Assembly: GCA_034506255.1 (NCBI GenBank)
Contig: JAPDPX010000005.1
Location: forward strand, 434,001-498,000
Reading direction: 5' to 3'
DNA from: a candidate division KSB1 bacterium
GTDB taxonomy: Bacteria > Zhuqueibacterota > Zhuqueibacteria > Zhuqueibacterales > Zhuqueibacteraceae
Length of the DNA: 64,000 bases
Made by a program: the position numbers and the translations under genes. Positions 54,993-64,000 of the stretch are shown one piece after another. The notes beneath the pieces were generated by a model. The model had not been told where the DNA came from. It ran no database searches and saw only the letters and a program-made list of their open reading frames with translations. Numbering within the stretch: position 1 is the first letter of the stretch; each line of letters starts with the position of its first letter.

Positions 54993-56245
54993 GACAGTTT
55001 TGCGGAAAGTCCACCACTCGCTTCCGATTTGCCCCAAAGGTTCCAACCTGCATTTTACCTCTTCTTTTTGCCACCTTATGACCTCTGGGGAAGGATGTGC
55101 CAACTTAACGTTGTAACTGACAGTCCGTCTAAAATTGCTGACTTTGCAAGGACGGTTCCTGCAACGGTTTGGCCGTTGCTTTAAATGCACCGAATTTTTC
55201 ATGCCGCTGGCTTTTGCGGTCACCCCGGCTCAGCCGGGGGTGGTCCGTTTTCAGCCAGACGCTGAATAAGCGCTTTGGGATGGAAATCGGTTCAGACTGT
55301 CGGGAAATAGCGCAAACATCACATCAAAGTCAAGAACGCCTGCGCCACGCCAGCTTGATTTGGAGCTGAAGGCCGCCACAGCATGGTACACGCAAGGCTG
55401 TCAAACACAGCCATTATCTTCCGCAACCCTCACTTTTGCTGGTATTAAGCATGCGTCAGCCGCTGACTAACAGCCACAAATCATCATGGAGGTCAGCAGC
55501 CGCAAAATGCCACAGGGGACCCCAACAAGTTTTATCATTTGAAAAGCTCGAGGGTCTCCGTCCGGCAACAGCGGACTTTGGAGGAATGTCTCTGCAACAC
55601 GCCTGTTGCTTCAAAACCTGCCAAGTTTTCACGATAAACACTTAGAAGACACCGCGGCTCCGCCAGCGAAGCTTGGGCGGGCAAACGTTATTTCATGGCT
55701 TTGATTACGATCAGCGACTTCAAGTGATGGAGGCCTTTGTCGGGGAAGATACTTGTAACTGATCCCTCTTTCTCTTGTGAAAGCTGCGCTCCCACGCAAT
55801 GGTTCTCCAGGGTTGCCGTGGGAATTCCTGATTTGTGGCAGCAGTCCATCTCTTGACCATTGGGCTGAACCATGACTTCGCTGGTATGATGACTGTGCCT
55901 GCCTGCTGGTGTCATTGCAGGAGGCATCCGGCCAAAGGCGTGGGGTCACGCTCGTGTTGTTGCCCGCTTTTATGAAATTTCACCACCCTGCCAGGCCTTT
56001 TACAAGCTTGGCCGGAAGGGCAGAGCGGGAGGCCACGCCAACACATCAAGATACCGCCACGTCAATCCCAGTCTTTTATTTCAAGAGCGATGTGAGCAAC
56101 AAACCGGGCATTTGTCCTTCTTCCCCCTGCGCTTGGTGCATGCAGAGGCAGGTACCCGCCGGGCAGGAACAGGGGGTGAGCCAAGCCGCCAGCGGGGAGG
56201 AACATCTCGAAAAGCAATGCGACAATTCACTTGCAGAGGTGCTTC
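54993..56245. other. Intergenic region, no gene supported
   Basis: 1253 bases. Short open frames show no homology or ribosome sites. A small palindrome at 55220-55243 (CACCCCGGCTCAGCCGGGG) resembles those near 22755 and 33788. No convincing promoter for either flanking gene. Confidence 0.5.
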
Positions 56246-58096
56246 ATGAAAATCACTTCCCTCTTCGCTGCTGCGGCGAGCAGCGCGCTGCTCTGGCTGC
56301 CGCTGGCAACGGTGTCCGCGCAATCACAGCAGACGGAAGCCCTGGCGTGGTTTCAGGCGGGCCTCAAGGAACAGGATCCGCAAAAAAAGATCGCCGCCTA
56401 TCAACGGGCGATCACGCTCGATCCTGAATTCGTCGAGGCCTTGTACAATCTCGGTGTGACCTACAAGCGTCGGGGTGATTTGGGGCGGGCGGAGGAATAT
56501 CTGCGTCGCGCGTCCATCATCAAACGCGAGGGCGTCAAGAATGAAACAAGATTTCAGATTTTGTATGAGCTGGCCGGCGCCTATCGCCGGCTGGAGAAGC
56601 CCGCGGAGGCCGAGACGGCATGGCGCGAGGCCCGGCGCCTGACCACCAACGCGGACATGCGCGCCCGCATCGCGTTGGAACTGGGGCGGTTGCTCGCGCA
56701 GCAGGGGCGCCATCAGGAGGCCCTGACCGAATTGCGCGAGGGCCGCGGTCTGAGCAGCGAGAACCAGGCCGACTTCACGGCCCTGATCGATGCCATTGAG
56801 CGGGAAGTGGAAATGCAGCGGCTCTATCAAGCCGCGGAGGGCGCGCTCGCCGCACGCCGGTATGCCGAAGCCCGGACGTTGCTGGAGCAACTGCGGGCCA
56901 AGGACACGGGCTATCGGGACGTGACGGCGAAGCTTGCGCTAATCGACTCCCTGCTGACGACGGAAGCCCGGCAGACCACTGTTGCTGCCCTGTATGACCA
57001 GGCGCGGCGTTATGTCGCCGATGGCCGCTGGGAACTGGCGGTGGCCGCTTACGAGAACATTCAGCAGCAGGCCCCCGGCTACAAGGATGTCGCGGCCCAA
57101 CTGGAGAACGCGCGCCGGCAACTGGAGCAAAAGCAGCTCACCGAAAATCTCGAGCGCGAATATGCCAGTGGCATGGCGGCGCTCAAAGCACGCAACTGGG
57201 CACGCGCCATTCTCGCCTTCGAAGAAGTTTTGCGGCTGGATCGCAATTTTCGTGATGCCCGCAAACGCCTGAGCGAGGCGCAAAACGGGCTGGATCGCGA
57301 AAGCAGCGAGTCGGTGGCGGCGCGCTACTATGCCGAGGGCGTATCGGCATACGGCCGCAATGATCTCGGTGCGGCGCTGGCGGCACTGGAAAAAGTGCGG
57401 CAAATCAATCCCGGTTATCGCGACACGTCACACTTGCTCGCCGAAATCGAAGCCGCGCTGCAACCCAGGCAAAGCGTGACTGTGCCTGCGCCGACCGCCG
57501 CGGTTTCCTCGCCCCAAGTCGATTCGCTTTATCAGGCCGGCATGGCAGCCTTCGACCGGCAGGATTGGGCACAAGCAGTGTTTTGCCTGGAGAAGGTGCA
57601 AACGCTGGCGCCCAATTACCAGCAGGTGGTCGATTACCTGGCGCAGGCCCGCACCAATCTCCATCTCAGCACGCCACGGCGGGCCGCACAGGCCGAGCCG
57701 GGCGGCGGGCTCACCCCCGCCCATTTTGCCGGGGTGCTGTTGCTTGTGGGGATCGTTCTTGGTGTCATCCTGCTTTCGCCGGCAAGCCGGGCCCGCTTGC
57801 AGCTTTTACGCGGCAATCATGCCGCGGCCGTGGCCCTTTATGAAGACTTGCTGGCGCGGCATCCACAACGCGCCAAGTTCTACACCAATCTGGCGAACCT
57901 GTATCTGCTGATGGGCCGCACGGATGAGAAAGCCATGAAAGTTTTCAAAACCGTTTTGCAATTGAATCTCGCCACGCGCCATCGTGACCGCATCGCCCTG
58001 CTCGTCGAGCAAAATGCACCCCCGGCTGGAAGGCTGGACGCCGATGCCGGCGCGGTTTTGGGGAATGCCATGCGGCCGGAATCGAACAAGCAGTGA
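56246..58096 (+). CDS. Exported TPR-repeat protein with C-terminal membrane helix
   Basis: 616 residues from the ATG at 56246 (AGAGGTG five bases upstream), starting with a signal peptide ending ATVSAQS. At least nine TPR-like helical repeats run from residue 30 to 440, for example ALAWFQAGLKEQDPQKKIAA, ALYNLGVTYKRRGDLGRAEE and AVFCLEKVQTLAPNYQQVVD (20 residues each). A membrane helix lies near 490-512 (GVLLLVGIVLGVILL) and a final TPR pair (ALYEDLLARHP, NLANLYLLMGR) follows on the cytoplasmic side. It is a likely scaffold across the inner membrane. The porin and PstS-like genes follow, so a shared envelope role is possible. Confidence 0.83.
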   Translation: MKITSLFAAAASSALLWLPLATVSAQSQQTEALAWFQAGLKEQDPQKKIAAYQRAITLDPEFVEALYNLGVTYKRRGDLGRAEEYLRRASIIKREGVKNETRFQILYELAGAYRRLEKPAEAETAWREARRLTTNADMRARIALELGRLLAQQGRHQEALTELREGRGLSSENQADFTALIDAIEREVEMQRLYQAAEGALAARRYAEARTLLEQLRAKDTGYRDVTAKLALIDSLLTTEARQTTVAALYDQARRYVADGRWELAVAAYENIQQQAPGYKDVAAQLENARRQLEQKQLTENLEREYASGMAALKARNWARAILAFEEVLRLDRNFRDARKRLSEAQNGLDRESSESVAARYYAEGVSAYGRNDLGAALAALEKVRQINPGYRDTSHLLAEIEAALQPRQSVTVPAPTAAVSSPQVDSLYQAGMAAFDRQDWAQAVFCLEKVQTLAPNYQQVVDYLAQARTNLHLSTPRRAAQAEPGGGLTPAHFAGVLLLVGIVLGVILLSPASRARLQLLRGNHAAAVALYEDLLARHPQRAKFYTNLANLYLLMGRTDEKAMKVFKTVLQLNLATRHRDRIALLVEQNAPPAGRLDADAGAVLGNAMRPESNKQ

Positions 58097-58300
58097 CCGC
58101 ATGCAGTCACACGTTCTCCCAAAGGACGTGAGCACTGTTGCGCGGGACAGATGGGGTGTGCCAGCCGGGCAATGCCTGGCAACCGGAACAACCCTGCCGC
58201 CCGGAAATGGCGTGTGGAATCAAAACGATTTCGCTGCGTGCCAGCGTCAGTCGTGGCACAGTCAGCACAACTTGTACCTCGTTGAAGGAGCTTTCCTCTC

Positions 58301-59659
58301 ATGAAGACCATTTATGCGGTGTCTTTCCTCATCGGTGCGTTCTGGCTTGGGTTGGTGGCTGTGAATACCGGCCTGTTGGCAGCAAATGGCAACCCGTCTC
58401 CGGCAACCGGCAGCACAACAACCCGGAACGTCTCCACTGTCCCCGACACCACAGAAGAAGAATTTGGTTTCGGCGAGATAACTTTGCCGGGGCTTAGTCT
58501 CAACTCGTTGAATATCTACGGCTATTTTGCCAGCCGCTTGGAAAAAACTTTTGGCGAGCCGAGCGCCACGGCCAACGGCATCATCAAGGAAGATGCACCG
58601 GCGGAATTCCTCTACCCCTCCTTCGATTTGCTGGTACAGCACCAGATTACGGACAAATTCAAGGCCTTCATTAACCTCAATGCCGTTGGCAGCGGCCTGG
58701 TAGATTTGCACAACTTTTGGGCGGAGTATTCCGCCAGTGCGGCCCTCAACCTCCGCATGGGCAAGGTCTACCGCAAATTCGGCCTGTACAATGAAATTCT
58801 CGATGCCGTGCCGACCTATTATGGCATCGAACCCCCGGAATTGTTCGATGCGGATCATCTCATGCTTTCGCGCACCACCGCGTTGATGCTCTACGGCAGC
58901 ATTGGCCTTGCCGCCGGTAACCTCAACTACAGCATCTCAACAGACAATGGCGAGGGCGACGCCGCCAAGGGGGTGATCCCGCTGGGCTATGACTTGCACT
59001 ACAAATTTGGCGGCGGAGATTACACCCTCGGGGTTTCCGGCTACGTCTCGGGTGGCGAGACCACTCCCGATGTGGCCGTTGGCGAGGGTCCGCCGCACGG
59101 CGGCGTCCTGCCGTGGATGGCAGGGGATAAATTTTCCGTGATTGGTGGCTACCTGGAGATGCATCGCGGCCCGCTCACTCTGCAAAGCGAGTATTGGCAT
59201 GCCTCCCATCACGCCCGCCGCGATCCCGAGGCCGTCCTCACTGTGATCAACAATGCCAAACTCAATGCCAATCAACTGGCGCGCTTCCTGAAAAACCCGG
59301 CTTTGGGTGCGACCGCGGAAAATGTCAACCCCCTTGCCAACTTTGGCATCAGCACTTGGTATGTGCGTGCCGGCCTTTCGCGGGAGACGAGGCTGGGCGA
59401 GTTTGCTCCTTATGTGCAGTGGGACCACTACCGCAATCCCGAGGTTATTGCCAAAAAGAAATTCGGCGGCGACAACGAAGCCGGCGTGGCCGATGACGGC
59501 GTGTTCGACAAGTCCACCGTCGGCCTGGTTTTTCGTCCCATTCCGCAAGTCGCCATCAAGCTCGACCAGAGTTTTCACTTCTACCGGCTCGCAGGCCAGC
59601 AGGTGAACTACTGGGAGCTTCGACTCGATGTTTCCATGCTCTATGGTCAGGGCTTTTGA
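58301..59659 (+). CDS. Porin-like outer-membrane beta-barrel protein
   Basis: 452 residues; a signal peptide ends near LLAANG and AAGGAG lies ten bases before the ATG. The chain is full of alternating hydrophobic/polar strands with aromatic girdles (YVQWDHYRN, FGISTWYVRAG, HFYRLAGQQVNYWELRLDV in part). It resembles the uncharacterised porin family often found beside a short phosphate-binding-like protein, as is the case here 71 bases downstream. It likely forms a channel in the outer membrane; substrate unknown. The final residue is Phe, as in many BAM-assembled barrels. Confidence 0.75.
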   Translation: MKTIYAVSFLIGAFWLGLVAVNTGLLAANGNPSPATGSTTTRNVSTVPDTTEEEFGFGEITLPGLSLNSLNIYGYFASRLEKTFGEPSATANGIIKEDAPAEFLYPSFDLLVQHQITDKFKAFINLNAVGSGLVDLHNFWAEYSASAALNLRMGKVYRKFGLYNEILDAVPTYYGIEPPELFDADHLMLSRTTALMLYGSIGLAAGNLNYSISTDNGEGDAAKGVIPLGYDLHYKFGGGDYTLGVSGYVSGGETTPDVAVGEGPPHGGVLPWMAGDKFSVIGGYLEMHRGPLTLQSEYWHASHHARRDPEAVLTVINNAKLNANQLARFLKNPALGATAENVNPLANFGISTWYVRAGLSRETRLGEFAPYVQWDHYRNPEVIAKKKFGGDNEAGVADDGVFDKSTVGLVFRPIPQVAIKLDQSFHFYRLAGQQVNYWELRLDVSMLYGQGF

Positions 59660-59730
59660 GTCGTGATAATTGATGGCTGCGACATGCCGCCGCGCGTGTC
59701 GCAACAACTTTCTTACCGCGTGGAGAACAA

Positions 59731-60207
59731 ATGATCAAGCAGCGACTTGCCGTCCCCGCCAACCATTGCTGGACTCTGATCGGGCTTTTGGTCCTGCTGG
59801 GCACATGGCAACCGGGGCAGGCACAAATCAGCATCGTGGTGGCCCGCTCCGCCGCGCTGGATTCCAACAGCCTCAAACCAGCGGAAATCAAGGAAATTTA
59901 TTCCGGCAACAAATTGAAATGGCCCAATGGCGCCAAGATTCAGGTGGTCGATCAAGCGGAAACCGAGGTTGGCAAAAAGTTCTATGAAACGCTGATGGGC
60001 AGATCCTTCAACCAGGTGCGCCAGCAGTGGAACAAGCTCATGCTCTCCGGACAGGCTTCCGCACCGCTGCAATGCCCCTCGGACAAAGCGGTCAAAAAAG
60101 TGATCGCCAGCCGGCCATACGCCATCGGTTATATTCTCACCAGCTCGCTGGATAACACGGTGAAGGAGATTTTGCGCCTGCCCCTGAAACCGGCAGAGGA
60201 GAAGTGA
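59731..60207 (+). CDS. Short PstS-like periplasmic binding-domain protein
   Basis: 158 residues; signal peptide ending GQAQ, GGAG before the ATG. The mature part (about 130 residues) is half the size of a full phosphate-binding protein and matches the PBP-like domain: SAALDSNSLKPAEIKEIYSG, KVGKKFYETLMGRS-like and KKVIASRPYAIGYI segments. Such short proteins commonly sit beside porin-like barrels and histidine kinases. The ligand is presumably an anion but is unproven. It is probably the last gene of the 56246-60207 group. Confidence 0.82.
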   Translation: MIKQRLAVPANHCWTLIGLLVLLGTWQPGQAQISIVVARSAALDSNSLKPAEIKEIYSGNKLKWPNGAKIQVVDQAETEVGKKFYETLMGRSFNQVRQQWNKLMLSGQASAPLQCPSDKAVKKVIASRPYAIGYILTSSLDNTVKEILRLPLKPAEEK

Positions 60208-60833
60208 GCCGCATCCGCGATGCGGTTCTTCTCTGAATATATCGCAGCGCAGGCTTCCCGCCTGTCTGGCAGGCAAGAGGTCTGTGCTACATTTATCGTG
60301 AGGGCGATCGCACAGCTTTTTAGAATCCAGATTTTCACAGGTCCCGGCTGAGTTGCTGGCAAATTTTTACCCGCGGTATTTTTGACGCCCCACGCAATGG
60401 GCGGATGGGCATCGCGATCACATCTGTGGTTATCGCGGAGAAGCTCCGCTTTAGTGCAGAAAGCAGGTGCCGGATCCGCCACCGCGTGTCATCCGGCGAC
60501 AATCAAGTGAACGCCACGGCGCGCCGTCCAAACCCCACAGAAAAATTCGGGTACGATGCCAAATCCTCTGCAAGATTCGCCGGGACGAGATGTTGCGTGC
60601 CCCTGCTGAGAATCATGGTCACGGTGCAACAATCCCGCCTCTGCTGAAGTCTGCGCAGCCATCACTCGAGCCCCCACGCCCGCGGTCTTGCCACACCGGC
60701 CCCTCAATTTGTGCCAGTCAAGCATCAGGCGTGGGAGTTCAACCGGTGCAAACTCCCGGGCACACTTCCGGCACGGACGGCCCTCCCCGCCGTGCGGTAA
60801 ATCCTTTCTTTTTTCCCTCCGCCAGCGCCAGCA
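60208..60833. other. Intergenic region
   Basis: 626 bases with a family C palindrome at 60244-60290 and a degraded repeat-like stretch to about 60440. Nothing else is recognised before the promoter at 60834. Confidence 0.55.
60244..60290 (-). repeat. Palindromic repeat, family C, copy 4
   Basis: Reverse complement begins GTAGCACAGACCTCTTGCCT and continues through a longer CTGCCAGACAGGC palindrome to AAGCCTGCGCTGC. Confidence 0.65.
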
Positions 60834-60862
60834 TTGACTCTCCTCGCGGGATATGTTATATT
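60834..60862 (+). promoter_or_regulatory. Promoter of the mntA-hepT-ispG operon
   Basis: TTGACT (60834-60839), 17 bases, TATATT (60857-60862). The predicted transcript start near 60869 leaves about 30 bases before the chosen mntA start. Confidence 0.78.
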
Positions 60863-60899
60863 CGCCCACCAACAAATGATGGCAGGAACGAGTGAAATC

Positions 60900-61286
60900 A
60901 TGACGGCAACCCCGTTCAACCTCGAGGCGTTGCACCTGGCGCTGGCCGGCGAGCCGGCAATTGTGTTTGCCTATCTTTTCGGCTCGACCGTGAGCGGTGC
61001 AACCTCTGCTCTCAGCGATATCGATGTAGCCATCCATCCCGACCGCCGGCTGAGCCTGGACGAACGGCTTGGCATCATACAACGGTTGATAAAAAAGACC
61101 GGCTGGGAGAATCTCGATGTCACCTTTCTCGATCGCCTGGAAAATCTTTATTTGCTCAACCACATCATTACCTCCGGCGTGCTGCTGCTGGATTGTGACC
61201 GTCATCGGCGCGAGCTGTTCGAAGTGAGGGCGCAGCACCGTCTGTTCGATTTTCAATACCAGCGCAAACTCTACCTGGGAGAGTAA
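60900..61286 (+). CDS. mntA: MntA-type nucleotidyltransferase antitoxin
   Basis: 128 residues from the ATG at 60900, which leaves room for AGGA after the predicted transcript start; ATGs at 60876 and 60879 would need an almost leaderless mRNA. The minimal nucleotidyltransferase motif FGSTVSG...SDIDVAI gives Gly28-Ser29 and Asp40/Asp42; a third Asp is in LDVTFLD. In type VII systems MntA transfers AMP to a Tyr of the HepT toxin and silences it. The hepT gene follows with no gap (TAA then ATG). Confidence 0.9.
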   Translation: MTATPFNLEALHLALAGEPAIVFAYLFGSTVSGATSALSDIDVAIHPDRRLSLDERLGIIQRLIKKTGWENLDVTFLDRLENLYLLNHIITSGVLLLDCDRHRRELFEVRAQHRLFDFQYQRKLYLGE

Positions 61287-61693
61287 ATGAGCCTCGAGGC
61301 CATCACCAGGAAAATCGCCCGTATCCGCGAATATGCCGCCGTCCTGACCAGCCTGCAAGCGGATTGTGTGGCGCGTATGAAGCGCGACAAGATTTATCGC
61401 GGCGCCGTCTTGTACCATCTTTACATGATGGCCGATTCCTGCGTGGCGCCCGCTGAAATGGTGATCAAGTTGAAGGGCTTGCGCCGGCCGCAAAGCTACG
61501 CGGATGCCATCGATATCCCGGGAGAGGGCGGGATCCTGCCGGAAGACTTTGCCTATGACTTCGCGCGCGTGGCCGGCCTCAGGAACTTCCTGGCGCACGA
61601 TTACGAGAAAATCGATTATGCCGGGGTCTGCCAGGCGATGGCACAGAAGCTGGACGATGTCAACCGTTACCTTGGATATATTGAAAGCAGCTT

Positions 61694-61697
<4 letters not shown>
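61287..61697 (+). CDS. hepT: HepT-type (DUF86) ribonuclease toxin
   Basis: 136 residues, a helical HEPN domain. The active-site RX4HXY motif is intact at Arg99, His104 and Tyr106 (RNFLAHDY), Tyr being the position AMPylated by MntA in characterised pairs. Some HepT proteins cut tRNA or mRNA. It directly follows mntA, and its stop overlaps the ispG start as ATGA, so toxin, antitoxin and an essential metabolic gene share one transcript and coupled translation. Confidence 0.9.
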
Positions 61698-63781
<2,084 letters not shown>

Positions 63782-63782
63782 A

Positions 63783-64000
63783 ATGACGAGAGGCACGCAG
63801 GTGAGAGAGCACGAAGCCCCGACGGCCGGCCGGCCGCCGGAAGGGGAAGCATCTTTGCCGCCGGCGGGGCACAACCACTCTGCTGCCCGTCATCCCCATG
63901 CCGAGTTGTTCGAGTTCATTTCCACGACCGCCCTCAGCAGCTTCGATGACGAGCACTTCGACCGGCTGGCGCTGAAAATTTTTGCCCATCAAATCCGGGA
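63783..64000 (+). CDS. N-terminal fragment of a gene cut by the window edge, possibly LuxE/adenylating-enzyme-like
   Basis: Open from the ATG one base after the ispG stop to the window end (72 residues seen). The first 40 residues are low-complexity (Pro, Gly, His). LFEFISTTALSSFDDEHFDRL and LALKIFAHQIR (in part) resemble the N-terminal helix of acyl-protein synthetase LuxE-like ligases, which start with a similar 'F..LAL.IF..Q' pattern. The assignment is tentative as the catalytic part is outside. Confidence 0.4.
   Translation, partial: MTRGTQVREHEAPTAGRPPEGEASLPPAGHNHSAARHPHAELFEFISTTALSSFDDEHFDRLALKIFAHQIR

Noticed and set aside
55909..56427. An open frame reaching into the TPR gene
   Set aside because: It is out of frame with the TPR protein, which has a signal peptide, ribosome site and clear repeats.
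58097..58300. Possible riboswitch before the porin-like gene
   Set aside because: The 204-base leader has GCCAGCCGGGC / GCCTGGC-like pairing but does not match any known class I could recall.

Overview
The window reads as a chromosomal segment of a GC-rich, Gram-negative (two-membrane) bacterium. Supporting genes are a lipopolysaccharide-type family 9 glycosyltransferase, a porin-like barrel, exported lipoproteins, a NagZ-like muropeptide enzyme and diaminopimelate epimerase. The large 695-residue IspG, the fused E1/E2 2-oxoglutarate dehydrogenase, receiver proteins with PATAN (DUF4388) domains and the repeat-rich intergenic DNA suggest an uncultured lineage near the FCB group (KSB1-like). 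That placement is inference from gene types, not a phylogeny. There are no rRNA or tRNA genes, no transposases and no CRISPR array.

Layout. 1-5769 (minus): a propeller plus PHP-domain protein cut by the left edge, a GH3/beta-lactamase fusion and a small lipoprotein. 5983-9204 (plus): a single-domain receiver, two membrane proteins, a sugar isomerase-like barrel protein and YggX. 9436-13026 (minus): fused 2-oxoglutarate dehydrogenase. 13845-25511 (minus): a secreted multidomain glycan-binding or hydrolase-like protein, DUF1015, and surface-glycan genes (acetyltransferase-aminotransferase fusion, nucleotide-sugar epimerase, formyltransferase-like, deacetylase-like, glucuronyl C5-epimerase-like). 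25733-27280: leucyl aminopeptidase. 28010-34499 (minus): the membrane arm nuoJKLMN of complex I. 35024-36385: a cystathionine beta-synthase-like protein whose PLP lysine is replaced by Asn.

36516-43133 (minus) is the most unusual stretch. Two receiver-PATAN proteins both carry Glu instead of the phospho-accepting Asp, and two Ras-like domains both lack a P-loop. Upstream lie a zinc-finger protein and an unrecognised helical protein that may be sigma-like. 44889-52838 holds a DUF151-PDZ protein diverging from dapF, a CHASE2 cyclase, a family 9 glycosyltransferase and an NtrB/NtrC pair. 53946-60207 holds an unknown membrane protein, a TPR protein, and a porin plus PstS-like pair. 60900-64000 holds a MntA/HepT toxin-antitoxin pair translationally overlapped with ispG, then a truncated gene.

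Intergenic DNA is crowded with short dispersed repeats, including two families with terminal inverted repeats. A consistent promoter form, TTGACT (or close) then 16-17 bases then TATATT (or close), precedes several operons, so much of the transcription map can be read directly.
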